Source of the DNA: Flavobacteriaceae bacterium R38
GTDB taxonomy: Bacteria > Bacteroidota > Bacteroidia > Flavobacteriales > Flavobacteriaceae
Direction of reading: 5' to 3'
Assembly: GCA_009901575.1 (NCBI GenBank)
Contig: WXYP01000003.1
Span: 682,001-746,000 of the forward strand
DNA: 64,000 nucleotides
Every line of letters starts with the position of its first letter. Position 1 is the stretch's first letter. Below, one piece after another: positions 44,162-53,980 of this stretch. Made by a program: the position numbers and the translations under genes. The notes beneath the pieces are model-generated. The model was not told the origin of the DNA and made no database searches. It saw only the letters and a program-made list of their open reading frames with translations.

Positions 44162-44848
44162 CTAACTAAGTCGTAGAACTCCATCAGTCATTTCATATGA
44201 TATGTTAGAATTATTATAAATTTTAGGATCGTGAGTAGCTATTATGACAGCAGTTTTTTGCTCACTAGAGATCTTTTGTAATAATTCGAATATCATTTGA
44301 GAATTTTTCTGATCTAAGTTTCCGGTAGGCTCATCTGCAATAATCAGTTTCGGATTGTTAATTAATGCCCGGGCTATGGCAACTCTTTGTTGCTGGCCAC
44401 CAGATAATTTATAAACAGGATAATTTAAATAAGAAGATAATCCTAATTCGGTTAATAATTTGGAAGCTTTTTCTCTTAATTGTTCTTTGTTTTTTTTATC
44501 TGATTTAAATGCTGGCAACAATACATTGTGAAGCACATTAAATTCCTGGAGTAAATAATGGGATTGATACACAAAGCCAATATTCTTATTCCTGAAATCT
44601 GATAAAAAAGATTGAGATTGTGTTTTAATAATAGTATTATTTATGATTAAATCACCCTCAAATTGCGTGTCAAGAGTTGCAAGTATATAAAGTAGCGTAG
44701 ATTTACCACTTCCCGACTCTCCATGAATAGTGATTAAATCTCCTTGCTTGACAACAAGGTTGTTATTTTTTAATATATTATGCTTGACAGGTAAATAAAA
44801 TTCTTTGCTGATATTTCGAGCTTCTAATATGTATTTGCTAAGCATCAT
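44162..44848 (-). CDS. ABC transporter ATP-binding protein (LolD/MacB type)
   Basis: The ATPase has Walker [10 protein letters not shown] (43-51), the Q-loop region [10 protein letters not shown], signature LSGGQQQR and Walker [13 protein letters not shown]. The 228 residues and overall pattern are those of the LolD/MacB/FtsE group. Its ATG overlaps the stop region of the permease gene, so the two form an operon. It probably powers lipoprotein release or an export/efflux task rather than import, as no binding protein is present. Confidence 0.92.
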   Translation of the reverse strand: MMLSKYILEARNISKEFYLPVKHNILKNNNLVVKQGDLITIHGESGSGKSTLLYILATLDTQFEGDLIINNTIIKTQSQSFLSDFRNKNIGFVYQSHYLLQEFNVLHNVLLPAFKSDKKNKEQLREKASKLLTELGLSSYLNYPVYKLSGGQQQRVAIARALINNPKLIIADEPTGNLDQKNSQMIFELLQKISSEQKTAVIIATHDPKIYNNSNISYEMTDGVLRLS

Positions 44849-46062
44849 TATAAATCTTTAATAATAATTACAGGATCTACACTTGAGGCTTTTTTAGCTG
44901 GAAAGTAACCGGCCAGTATTGTGGTAATTATACCAAAAGATGCGCCCAGGATATAATAAATCATTTTAAAGTTTACAGGATAAGTATCGACAATGATAAA
45001 ATCGTTTGCTTTTAAAGGAGTAATTGAGATAAAATAACTGATAGCATAGCCGGTAATAACTCCTAGTAAAGCTCCGATTAAGCCAATGAATAACGACTGA
45101 ATTAGAAAAATATACACAACATCTTTTTTTGTGTACCCAATGGTTTTTAAAACGGCAATGTCTTTCTTTTTTTGAATCACTGTTCCGTTCATAATATTAT
45201 AAATGCCAAACCCTGCTACCAGCAATAACGAAAAAGAAACAGACCATGTCAAAACATCGCGAACTTTATTCCCGGCGACTATAGTTCTATTACTATCTTT
45301 CCAATCTTCAACATTAATGGTTTTTATTTTTTCAAGAAGTGAATGTTTTAAGCTAATATCATTCCTATCCTTTAGTTTGATGTGAATGTTGGTCGTTAAT
45401 TCATTTTCCTCTAATAATGATTGAAGCATTTTAGCAGGAACATAAGTGCGTACATTGTCAATAGTTGTAATTCCGAAACTAAAAACTCCGGTGACTTTTA
45501 GTTTTATTTCATTGCCATTAGGGATAATTATTTTTAAAGAATCACCTGTATTCACCATCAGCTTTTCCGCCAAACTAACTCCAAGAATTATAGAATTGGA
45601 TTCGATAAAACTATTAAACCCTTCTCCGGAAAGGATTCTTTTATCCAAGTCATAAAGTTTTTGCTCTGCCGATGCATATACTCCATTTAATGCTCCGGGT
45701 AACTGAACATGTTTACTAATGAATATGGCAGGAGATATTACTTGTTTTGAATATGCTTTTAGATTATTGGATGCAGAAATTGTTGTTTCAATTTTGTCTA
45801 AATTTTCTAAGGAAGATAGTTTTAGATCTAAATCTTCTGAAACTTGATTTTTATCTTGTTTCTGACTTATAATAAGATCCGGACTTCCTTCAAAAACAGC
45901 AGCATCTAGAAAATCATTGACTCCCGTCATGAAATTGACCATAACTATAAATGTAGCGACTCCAAATAGTACGCCCAGCATAGCCAGAATACTTTGTCTT
46001 TTTCTTGACAACAAGTATTGCATTCCGATAAACGTGTTCACTTTAAGAGATTGGTACTTCAT
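44848..46062 (-). CDS. ABC transporter permease (MacB/LolC type)
   Basis: The 404-residue permease has the MacB layout: an N-terminal transmembrane segment (about 25-47), a large periplasmic MacB_PCD domain (about 50-265), then an FtsX domain with three transmembrane segments (about 272-294, 318-345, 362-385). The FtsX signature EKKKDIAVLKTIGY-like QKKKDIAVLKTIGYTKKD is present. It is the first gene of the operon. The upstream 226 bp to 46288 hold the divergent start region and show nothing else. Confidence 0.9.
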   Translation of the reverse strand: MKYQSLKVNTFIGMQYLLSRKRQSILAMLGVLFGVATFIVMVNFMTGVNDFLDAAVFEGSPDLIISQKQDKNQVSEDLDLKLSSLENLDKIETTISASNNLKAYSKQVISPAIFISKHVQLPGALNGVYASAEQKLYDLDKRILSGEGFNSFIESNSIILGVSLAEKLMVNTGDSLKIIIPNGNEIKLKVTGVFSFGITTIDNVRTYVPAKMLQSLLEENELTTNIHIKLKDRNDISLKHSLLEKIKTINVEDWKDSNRTIVAGNKVRDVLTWSVSFSLLLVAGFGIYNIMNGTVIQKKKDIAVLKTIGYTKKDVVYIFLIQSLFIGLIGALLGVITGYAISYFISITPLKANDFIIVDTYPVNFKMIYYILGASFGIITTILAGYFPAKKASSVDPVIIIKDL

Positions 46063-46255
46063 TTATAATATTCTATGAGCTTACTTATAGTCTATAGAAA
46101 TGTTAAAAGCTGACATAATAATATAATGTAAATCTGAGATTTACCCCATAAAATTTACAATTTATTAATAAAAACTAACTCAAATATAACTTCTCAAGGG
46201 AAAACCCCCTTTCATTTACCTGAATTAACCTCTGGCGTGCCCTTTATTAATATGA

Positions 46256-46263
46256 TACATTTG
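46256..46263 (+). promoter_or_regulatory. Possible Bacteroidota -7 box (TAnnTTTG) before gene 46289
   Basis: TACATTTG matches the TAnnTTTG -7 consensus of the Bacteroidota housekeeping sigma factor and lies 25 bp before the ATG. I see no good TTTG at the -33 position, so this is weak. Confidence 0.3.
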
Positions 46264-46288
46264 AATAGTATTAAATAACTTTTATGTC

Positions 46289-46627
46289 ATGTCTAGTAAA
46301 AGCTTTGTAGTAACCTCTTTTAAGGTAGATACCGATAAGAGTGAGATTTTTTGGGAAGGAGAACGTTTGACTACTTATGGACATCTATTATGCTCAGATA
46401 GTGAGTATCGATTTATAGTGTATTTTTTGGGAAAACAAAAAGAATTGCCTTCACCTGCATACATTCCTGAATATAATTTAGGAGCCATTTTTGTTGATGT
46501 AGATGAAATGTATACCTATTTGTCCTTAGCAAATGTAGAAGAACCTGTTTATGTTTATATGAATAAAGATTATCCCAAGTGGAATGGGATAAGTATAAAC
46601 GAGCCCATTAAAGAAGAAATAATTTAA
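46289..46627 (+). CDS. Hypothetical cytoplasmic protein
   Basis: I do not recognise this 112-residue protein. It has no signal peptide or transmembrane segment. It begins SSKSFVVTSFKVDTDKSEIFWEGERL and contains VEEPVYVYMNKDYPKWNGI near the end, suggesting a small alpha/beta domain. It stands alone, divergent from the ABC permease and convergent with the propeller protein, and ends before the strong bidirectional terminator at 46675. Expression is probable from its clear start and separate context. Confidence 0.65.
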   Translation: MSSKSFVVTSFKVDTDKSEIFWEGERLTTYGHLLCSDSEYRFIVYFLGKQKELPSPAYIPEYNLGAIFVDVDEMYTYLSLANVEEPVYVYMNKDYPKWNGISINEPIKEEII

Positions 46628-46674
46628 CTCAGGCTATTAATCAATTTATATACTTTCCAATTCGTTTAGTCAAT

Positions 46675-46714
46675 AAAAAGGCTCACTATAAATCAATATA
46701 GTGAGCCTTTTTTA
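46675..46714. terminator. Strong bidirectional intrinsic terminator
   Basis: AAAAAGGCTCACTATA (46675-46690) and TATAGTGAGCCTTTTT (46697-46712) form a perfect 16-bp stem with a 6-nt loop between two convergent genes. Confidence 0.92.
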
Positions 46715-46731
46715 ATTAAATGCCTTTAAAC

Positions 46732-49700
46732 TTAATCTAGAAATTTAAGATTCCCAGGAGTATAAGGTGCTCCTGCAGCTTTTAATTGCCTTCTTAAATT
46801 TTGCACTTTGGTATCTAATAAAGACTTTGTTCTGGAATATATAGGTTCAAACTCTTCTGTTACAATTTTATAACCGTCCAGATGTGTTTGAGTTGGTTTT
46901 GAAGTTGAATGTAATTGTTCAAAAACCAGGAAGCCTAATCGTTGACTTATAGATGGTGTTTTGCCAATATCTAAACGAGCAGCAACCGGATCTCCGTTTA
47001 ACACTTCTTCAATAGCAGATATTTCTTTTTCTATTTCTGTATACAAACCTAATAATTGTGATTGAGAAGTAGGCGTGTTATTAATAGCTTCTCTGATATA
47101 TCTCATTTCAGATTTCAACTCTCCTAAAGCATTTTGCACACTACTTATCCTACCGCTAAGCGTATTGATATTTTGTTGGAAAGCTGCTAATGCATCTCTG
47201 TCTGGTGCAGGTAAAACTGTATTATTGAGTGCGTTTAAGGTGAAACTAACCGAGTTACTCAACGAAGTCTCATTTCCATCTACAATTTTAGATAAATGGA
47301 CAGTATAATTCCCGGGAGGTACCAATGAACCTTCACTTCCTCCTCCAAACGGATTATAGAAAGAAGGCTTGGATAAATCTACAGGATCTTTTGGTGCATA
47401 TCTTAAATCCCAATTTAGGCGATGAAGGCCTTTAGATGGAGAAGAAAATAACTTTCTAACTATATTACCACTATTATCTTTAATTGTGAACACTAAAGTT
47501 GGAGCAGTTTCTGTTCTTTCCTTTTTTAAATCCTCGTAAGAAGGATAATTATTATTGCCGCCATTTTTTCTGATTTCTGCTTCTTTTTTCTTCCTGATAT
47601 CAGAAGCAGTCTTTATATCATCTTTTAAATACCAGGTGAAAATGACTTCAGAACCCAGGTTGTCGCCTATATAAAAAGCATCTCCCATAAAAGCTTTTCC
47701 TGGTAGCCCTAACGGATAAGAAGGTTCAAATAATAAACCACTTCTAACATTAAAAAGTACTGCTTCGTTATCCAGTTTTGATTCGATATTTCTTAAAGAA
47801 GAATAATCATCTAATACATAGAACCCTCTACCAAAAGTAGCCAGGACCAAATCGTTTTGATCTTCCTGAATAGCAATATCACGCACAGCAATAGTTGGAA
47901 GTCCTGCTTTTAATTGTTTCCATTCTTTTCCACCGTTTCCAGAGAAGAAAGCCCCGAATTCAGTACCTACAAAAAGAAGATTTGCATCTATAAAATCTTC
48001 TTCAATAGTGTAAGAGGATCCTCTTTTTGGAAGATTGGCAGTTATAGAAGACCATGTTTTTCCTTTATCACTACTTTTATAAACATAAGGTTTGAAATTA
48101 CCATACTTATGATGATTGAAACAAGCATAGATTACATTTTCATCGTGTTTTGATGTAAGTACAGCATTTACATAAGTACGTTGAGGTACTCCCGGGAAAT
48201 TTTGCGCTTTTCTCCAGTTTTTTCCACCATCTTCTGTAATTTGAATTAAACCATCATCTGTACCTACAACTAATAAATTTTCATTGAGTGCAGATTCAGA
48301 AAACGCTACGATAGTTCCGTAAGGAGAAGTTGAACCGTTTTTAGCAACAGCGTCTACGCTCCATATTCTTCCCATTATTGGAAGTTTATTTCGGTCTATA
48401 TTTTGAGTTAAATCCTCACTAATAACTTGCCAGCTATCTCCTCTGTCATCACTCTTAAAAAGTTTATTAGCTGCAAAATAAACTCTTTTAGGATTGTGTC
48501 TGCTTACCGATAAAGGAGCGTCCCAATTCCATCGATAAGCATTTTCGCCTTTTCGTTCTTTAGGCTGAATTCCTTTTTCTTCACCACTTCTTTTATCATA
48601 TCGTGCAAGTACACCGTATTGTGATTGTGTGTAAACAATATCCGGATTGTCAGGAGCTACCTGAGACTCAAATCCGTCTCCTCCATGAGTAATAAACCAG
48701 TCAAAATTATTAGGCCCGTTATAGCTGTTGGTTCTTGAAGGTCCTCCCATACTAAAGTTATCCTGTGTACCACCATAGATATTATAAAAAGGCTTCGCGT
48801 TGTCTACAGCTACTTTGTAGAATTGTGTAACAGGTAAGTTAGCTTTAAAACTCCAGTTTTTACCAGAATCCCATGATTCATATATCCCACCGTCATTTCC
48901 GTTAAGTAAATGTTTTGTGTCGGTAGGATCTATCCATATGTAATGATTGTCTACGTGCTTATAATCTTCCCCTACATTTCTAAAAGTCCGACCTCCGTCT
49001 TCAGTTACTTTCATCCAGGTATCCATAGCATATACTTTATCAGGATCTATAGGATCTGCAATGATCTCCTGGTAGTAATTACCACTTGTAGAATAACTTC
49101 CTCTCTTTTCCCATGAAGCTCCTCGGTTTGTGGAAATAAAAAAACCTCCTTTACCATATGCTGCTTCTACAATAGCATAAATAAATTCAGGATTGGCAGG
49201 CGAAATTGCGAGTCCGATTCTACCTAAATCAACGTTAGGAAGTCCTTTGTTTATTTTTTTCCATGTTTTTCCGCCATCTTCAGATTTATGAAGCCCGGAA
49301 CCAGGACCACCGCCTAAATATGTAAATACATGACGTCTTCTTTGATGAGAAGCGGCATAGAGTACATCAGGATTACGGGGATCTATATGAATTTCATTGA
49401 TTCCGGTGTGCTCATCTATACTCAAAATATTATTCCACGTTTCTCCACCATCTACAGATTTATAGAGCCCACGATCTCCTCCTTCACTCCAAAGCGGTCC
49501 AATGGCTGAAACATAAATAACATTAGAATCCCTGGGGTCAACAACAATATTACCAATATGTTCAGAATTTTTAAGCCCCATGTGTGTCCAGCTTTTTCCT
49601 CCGTCAATTGATTTATAAACTCCGTCACCGTAAGCTACACTACGTTGGTTGTTGTTTTCTCCAGATCCTACCCAAATAACGCTGTGATTATTAGGATCAA

Positions 49701-50007
49701 TAGTAATACATCCTATAGAATAACTCCCCTGGCTATCAAAAATAGGTTGAAATGTATTACCAGAATTAATAGTTTTCCATACCCCTCCGGAAGCAGTAGC
49801 CACATAGTATTCACTATTCTTTTCAGGATTTATAGCAATATCTGCTATTCTACCTGATGTTAACGCCGGACCAATACTTCGAAATTTAAGTCCGGAAATG
49901 GAAGTCTGTTCTAAAATGCTTTTTTTAGGAGCACTTTTTTTTCTTTTTTGCCCATAAGAATGGAAAGAAATACAGCTAATAAATAATAGCGTAATTAATT
50001 TTTTCAT
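46732..50007 (-). CDS. Secreted Asp-box (BNR/VPS10-like) beta-propeller protein
   Basis: The 1091-residue protein has a signal peptide (ending SYGQ) and many Asp-box repeats of the type S.DGG.TW, for example KSIDGGKSW, KSEDGGKTW, KSDDRGDSW and KSSDKGKTW, through residues 40-720. This indicates one or two large propellers, as in sortilin/VPS10-like and xyloglucanase-like families. The C-terminal part (about 850-1070) has an Ig-like portion (FSSPSKGLHRLNWDLRYAP) and a long helical region. No catalytic residues are evident. A TATATTTG -7 match occurs at 50084-50091 on the minus strand. Confidence 0.85.
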   Translation of the reverse strand: MKKLITLLFISCISFHSYGQKRKKSAPKKSILEQTSISGLKFRSIGPALTSGRIADIAINPEKNSEYYVATASGGVWKTINSGNTFQPIFDSQGSYSIGCITIDPNNHSVIWVGSGENNNQRSVAYGDGVYKSIDGGKSWTHMGLKNSEHIGNIVVDPRDSNVIYVSAIGPLWSEGGDRGLYKSVDGGETWNNILSIDEHTGINEIHIDPRNPDVLYAASHQRRRHVFTYLGGGPGSGLHKSEDGGKTWKKINKGLPNVDLGRIGLAISPANPEFIYAIVEAAYGKGGFFISTNRGASWEKRGSYSTSGNYYQEIIADPIDPDKVYAMDTWMKVTEDGGRTFRNVGEDYKHVDNHYIWIDPTDTKHLLNGNDGGIYESWDSGKNWSFKANLPVTQFYKVAVDNAKPFYNIYGGTQDNFSMGGPSRTNSYNGPNNFDWFITHGGDGFESQVAPDNPDIVYTQSQYGVLARYDKRSGEEKGIQPKERKGENAYRWNWDAPLSVSRHNPKRVYFAANKLFKSDDRGDSWQVISEDLTQNIDRNKLPIMGRIWSVDAVAKNGSTSPYGTIVAFSESALNENLLVVGTDDGLIQITEDGGKNWRKAQNFPGVPQRTYVNAVLTSKHDENVIYACFNHHKYGNFKPYVYKSSDKGKTWSSITANLPKRGSSYTIEEDFIDANLLFVGTEFGAFFSGNGGKEWKQLKAGLPTIAVRDIAIQEDQNDLVLATFGRGFYVLDDYSSLRNIESKLDNEAVLFNVRSGLLFEPSYPLGLPGKAFMGDAFYIGDNLGSEVIFTWYLKDDIKTASDIRKKKEAEIRKNGGNNNYPSYEDLKKERTETAPTLVFTIKDNSGNIVRKLFSSPSKGLHRLNWDLRYAPKDPVDLSKPSFYNPFGGGSEGSLVPPGNYTVHLSKIVDGNETSLSNSVSFTLNALNNTVLPAPDRDALAAFQQNINTLSGRISSVQNALGELKSEMRYIREAINNTPTSQSQLLGLYTEIEKEISAIEEVLNGDPVAARLDIGKTPSISQRLGFLVFEQLHSTSKPTQTHLDGYKIVTEEFEPIYSRTKSLLDTKVQNLRRQLKAAGAPYTPGNLKFLD

Positions 50008-50141
50008 AATTAGAATGAATCGGTTAAAAAGATTAAAATAATGGCGGAAATAGCATCTTTATTAAAAATAAAAACGCTTAGCCCAAATATACTAATAAAT
50101 CAAAACCGAATACGATACTTAATGACCAAGTAACAAAGTTC

Positions 50142-51635
50142 TTAACGATCGTTATGATTCACCAATTCTAATGTTGTTTTTAGTAAATCTGTTTTATGGA
50201 TTTTTGATTTTAGCCATGCATAAAAACTGATAGCAAAAATGTCTTTTGATGAGGTGAAGATTTCTTCAGAATCTGTTTTGAATTTATCAGATGAAATTAA
50301 TTCAGGAGTATTCAAATAATGCTCTACAAATTTGAAAAAATGAAACTCACCAGGGTCTTTTTTTAGTTTTAAATGATTAGCATACCTTCTTTTAAAACTA
50401 ATCATTCTTGATACAACATAATCGATATTCTGCAGTTCTATGTGCAATAAAATTTCAATCAGATTTTTTTTAATGCACCAATCGATACCTAATCTTTTCT
50501 CATACCAGGTATCGGTATGGTTCAACCTTTTAAAAACATTAATAGCTTCTTTGAAATTGTTTTTTTGAAAATGAAAAATGGTTAATACCAATATGATATC
50601 TGAAGTTTCTTTAAGACTATGTGTGTAATTAGTTTTAAGGGTATTGGTTGCCATTTCTATTGCCAGATCATGATTACCAGAATAGTTTTCATTTAAACTT
50701 TTTAATAAAGCGTATTTCGGAAAAAAAGTAATATAATATTTAGCTTTTTCACCATTCATTTGATCTAACATTTTTTCTAAATAAGCCCTGGAAAGTTCAA
50801 ATTTTCTATTTCTGAAAAATACATTAGCCATAAAATACAGGATAAGAATGTGGTAATACCTGTTTTTCCCTATTTGTTTTTCTTTATCTAATACTTCATC
50901 ATAACTCTTTTGCATATAATCTTCTACAGAATAATAATTGTTATTTAAGTGAGCATATTCATTAGTGATAAACATAATTTGATAAAGTGACTTAAAAGAG
51001 AGCGTATCTTTAAAAGAGATATTAAAACGATCAATAGTTTTGTTGATTATTTCTTGAAAATCTACTGTATTTCCTTGGTAATTAATATTGTTTAGTTGCT
51101 TTCTTAAATAAGCATAACCAAGATTTAATTGTTCTTCCTGGAATACTTTCTTTTTGTTTTTGTTGTATTTAGAAATAAGAGCTTCCAGGGAAGTAGATAC
51201 ACCTAAATGTGCATATTGAATTTGAAGTTGATATATCTCATTTAATACTTTAAAAGCATCGGTTTTCAAGGCTTTGTTTTCTGCTTTTCTGAGTATCTTA
51301 AAAGCTATTTCAGGTAATTTCTTCTCTATGAAAGTTTGTGCAGCCAGTACAAGTTTTAAACTGCTTTTTTCTGTAGAATAATCCAATTCAAAATCACGAT
51401 TTGCAATGAACTCAATGAGGTTGTCATATAATCTCTTTCTCAATGCATTGTAAGCAGGACGATTTTTAGTTTCATATAGTTTAGTTTCCCAATCTTTGGA
51501 AGTGCCTGAATCTAATAATCTAAAAAACGCTATGTTTTTAGTGTCATGTCTTTTGTTTTTTTCTTTTAAATGACTGATGAAAGATTTTTTTTCTTCTACA
51601 GATAAGACATGTATAATTTTATTTAAATCATTCAT
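50142..51635 (-). CDS. Helical-repeat (TPR-like) hypothetical protein
   Basis: I do not recognise a named family for this 497-residue cytoplasmic protein. It is almost fully helical and rich in Lys, Asn, Tyr and Leu. Repeating helix pairs such as IAFKILRKAENKAL...FKVLNEIYQLQIQYAH and ELSRAYLEKMLDQMNGEKAKYY suggest TPR-like repeats. The N-terminal LSVEEKKSFISHLKEKNKR may be a separate domain. It is monocistronic, next to an AT-rich divergent spacer with the YiaA/B gene. Confidence 0.75.
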   Translation of the reverse strand: MNDLNKIIHVLSVEEKKSFISHLKEKNKRHDTKNIAFFRLLDSGTSKDWETKLYETKNRPAYNALRKRLYDNLIEFIANRDFELDYSTEKSSLKLVLAAQTFIEKKLPEIAFKILRKAENKALKTDAFKVLNEIYQLQIQYAHLGVSTSLEALISKYNKNKKKVFQEEQLNLGYAYLRKQLNNINYQGNTVDFQEIINKTIDRFNISFKDTLSFKSLYQIMFITNEYAHLNNNYYSVEDYMQKSYDEVLDKEKQIGKNRYYHILILYFMANVFFRNRKFELSRAYLEKMLDQMNGEKAKYYITFFPKYALLKSLNENYSGNHDLAIEMATNTLKTNYTHSLKETSDIILVLTIFHFQKNNFKEAINVFKRLNHTDTWYEKRLGIDWCIKKNLIEILLHIELQNIDYVVSRMISFKRRYANHLKLKKDPGEFHFFKFVEHYLNTPELISSDKFKTDSEEIFTSSKDIFAISFYAWLKSKIHKTDLLKTTLELVNHNDR

Positions 51636-51792
51636 ATATCATCATTTTTAAATAATTTAAATTATTAATTATCAATTGTATAAATAAAAATTAAATATAA
51701 ATATATCATTATTTTTTATTGATTTTTAATTTTTAAAACAATAAATTCTGAAGCAGATTTGTCATGTTATTAATTCTTTAAATACAATAATT

Positions 51793-52275
51793 ATGGATTC
51801 TAAAACATCAGAAAAATTAAAAACAACATCGGTTAAAGATGAAATAGAAAAGCCAGAAAAAAAGGAAACATTAATTGAACGACAACGACCAACAGCTGCT
51901 TTTATAGCTGCGTCATGGGTAACTTTATTTACCGGAATGATTTCTTATTGTGTGGGTTTATGGAATGCAGAAATGTATTTAAATGAAAAAGGATATTATT
52001 TTACTATCCTATTGTTTGCTCTGTTTGCTGTTATCTCGGTTCAGAAAAGTGTGAGAGATAAAATAGAAGGATTGCCGGTAACAGATATCTATTATGGCAT
52101 TAGCTGGTTTGTAACTGTTATCTCGATATTGTTATTAGTTATTGGGCTCTGGAACGCAGATTTGGAATTGAGTGAAAAAGGATTTTATGGAATGTCCTTT
52201 ACATTGAGTATTTATGCTGCAATAGCGGTTCAAAAAAATACGCGTGATGTCCAATTTATAGATAAAAATATATAA
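51793..52275 (+). CDS. YiaA/YiaB-family inner membrane protein (two domains)
   Basis: The 160-residue protein has two tandem YiaA/B units of about 55 residues, at about 35-90 and 98-152. Each has ASW or SWFVT at the start, a GLWNAE/GLWNAD motif between two transmembrane helices, and a Val-Gln-Lys end (VQKSVRD, VQKNTRD). That gives four transmembrane segments. The N-terminus is charged and cytoplasmic. Function of the family is unknown. Confidence 0.9.
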   Translation: MDSKTSEKLKTTSVKDEIEKPEKKETLIERQRPTAAFIAASWVTLFTGMISYCVGLWNAEMYLNEKGYYFTILLFALFAVISVQKSVRDKIEGLPVTDIYYGISWFVTVISILLLVIGLWNADLELSEKGFYGMSFTLSIYAAIAVQKNTRDVQFIDKNI

Positions 52276-52418
52276 TTAAGCCGAAGGTGATATGAAGGCT
52301 GTAAGGTAAATGTGAAGTATTATCAAATATAATCATTAATTTCCCCCAACAATTTTTTGAAGTTGTATTAAAAGAATAATTTCTTCAGATACATTTAAAA
52401 TATTTTAAACCACCTTTT

Positions 52419-53375
52419 ATGAAAAACGTATTCAAAATATCATCATTTTTACTTATTTCATTTCTTGTTGCTTTTGTATCGTGTAATACTAATGAAAAGA
52501 AAAAGAAAGTAACAGAAGTTGTCGAGGTAGCAGAGGTGCCAGTATTGGAGAAACATACTGTCAATTCAGATGGGCACCCCATAGCTGTATGGGGAAAGAA
52601 AGTAAAAAATTCTAAAGGAGCAATATTGTTTGTTCATGGCCGTACGTGGAGCGGAGTACCAGATTTTGATTTACAAGTAGAAGACGAAGAACTTTCATTA
52701 ATGGATGGAATGATTGAGAAAGGATATACAACTTATGCTATTGATTTAAGAGGGTATGGAGGTACTCCAAGAGATGAAACAGAATGGTTAACGCCAAATA
52801 AAGCCGCAAAAGATGTAAATGTAGTTTTAAAATGGATAGCAGAACGAGAAAGAAAAGAAGTTCATTTATTCGGATGGTCTATGGGATCTACTGTTTCTTT
52901 ACTGGCATCTCAGCAAAATGCAGCTGATATAGCAAGTTTGACACTTTTTGGTTTTTGGATGGATTTGGATGCAGAAATTGCCGAAGACCCTGAAGATAAA
53001 CCTTTGGATAAGACAGTAAACACAGCAGAGGCTGCAGCAAGTGACTTTATAACCCCGGGAAGTATTAGTCAGAAGGCAATAGATGCTTATGTTAAAATGG
53101 CGTTAGAGGCAGATCCTATTCGAGTAGACTGGCGTGATATGAACGAATTTAAAGCCATAGATCCTTCAAAAATAGAACTCCCTGTTTTAATTTTACAGGG
53201 AGAATTAGATCCGATTGCTCCGACAGAACGGCAAACAAAACTTTTTACTCGTTTAAAAACGGCAGACAAAAGCTGGGTTGTAATTTCTGGAGGCGATCAT
53301 GCTGCTTTTATGGAAACACCAAGACCACATTTTATCAGTGCATTTACCGGATTTATTAATCGATTTAATGAATGA
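52419..53375 (+). CDS. Alpha/beta hydrolase lipoprotein
   Basis: The N-terminus has a lipobox FVSCNTN (Cys22). The hydrolase core has LFVHGRTWSG (oxyanion), LFGWSMGSTVS (nucleophile Ser), an acid in QGELDPIAP and a His in GGDHAAFME. The 318 residues are normal. It follows a 143-bp spacer with no recognised signal. It converges with the DUF805 gene. Substrate is unknown. Confidence 0.85.
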   Translation: MKNVFKISSFLLISFLVAFVSCNTNEKKKKVTEVVEVAEVPVLEKHTVNSDGHPIAVWGKKVKNSKGAILFVHGRTWSGVPDFDLQVEDEELSLMDGMIEKGYTTYAIDLRGYGGTPRDETEWLTPNKAAKDVNVVLKWIAERERKEVHLFGWSMGSTVSLLASQQNAADIASLTLFGFWMDLDAEIAEDPEDKPLDKTVNTAEAAASDFITPGSISQKAIDAYVKMALEADPIRVDWRDMNEFKAIDPSKIELPVLILQGELDPIAPTERQTKLFTRLKTADKSWVVISGGDHAAFMETPRPHFISAFTGFINRFNE

Positions 53376-53412
53376 TTAAAACCAGTACTTTCTAATACTT
53401 TTAGGAGTTGCC

Positions 53413-53826
53413 TTATTCTGTTCCGATGCTATTGATATCTTCACTATAAGTTAGCTTTGGGTTTGGGCCATATTGATTAGATTCGTTATCGCTTTCTATG
53501 CAATAGAAAATAAGTAATACTAACCCTCCAACAGAAGGAATTAAATTTAAAAGATAAAGCCATCCGGTTTTGTTAGTGTCGTGTAATCTTCTTACCGAGA
53601 CAGCAATCGTAGGAATTATTATTCCTATTAAATAGATTACGATAATACCACCTCCGGTAATAGCAATAATAGGAGATTCTGCCAGAATACCTGCAATAGT
53701 TATAAAATATAGTAATACAGTAATGATGATATTCATGAGTACGTAATACCAGTACTCAGAACGTCTGGCTCTGCCTTCAAAATTGGCATAATTGTCTATG
53801 ATGACTTTTTTGTACCAATCCAGCAT
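53413..53826 (-). CDS. DUF805 membrane protein
   Basis: DUF805 is marked by WYKKVIIDNYANFEGRARRSEYW at the N-terminus, RRLHDTNKTGW in the middle and QYGPNPK at the C-terminus. There are three to four transmembrane segments (about 30-52, 56-80, 100-120). I chose ATG 53826, which gives the usual MLDWYKKV start; the longer frame from 53859 adds 11 residues that the family lacks. Function is unknown. Confidence 0.88.
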   Translation of the reverse strand: MLDWYKKVIIDNYANFEGRARRSEYWYYVLMNIIITVLLYFITIAGILAESPIIAITGGGIIVIYLIGIIIPTIAVSVRRLHDTNKTGWLYLLNLIPSVGGLVLLIFYCIESDNESNQYGPNPKLTYSEDINSIGTE

Positions 53827-53980
53827 AGTAAAGTTTTGTTCGTCTTTTCTAATTTTCATGTAACAATTAGCTTCGATTAGTTTGGAGTTTTAGAAAAACG
53901 AAAATTTTCATAAAAAAGTACAAAAGACAAGCCTAAGTATATTAAGGCATTGTATAAAAAGTTAGTATGAACAGAATTGA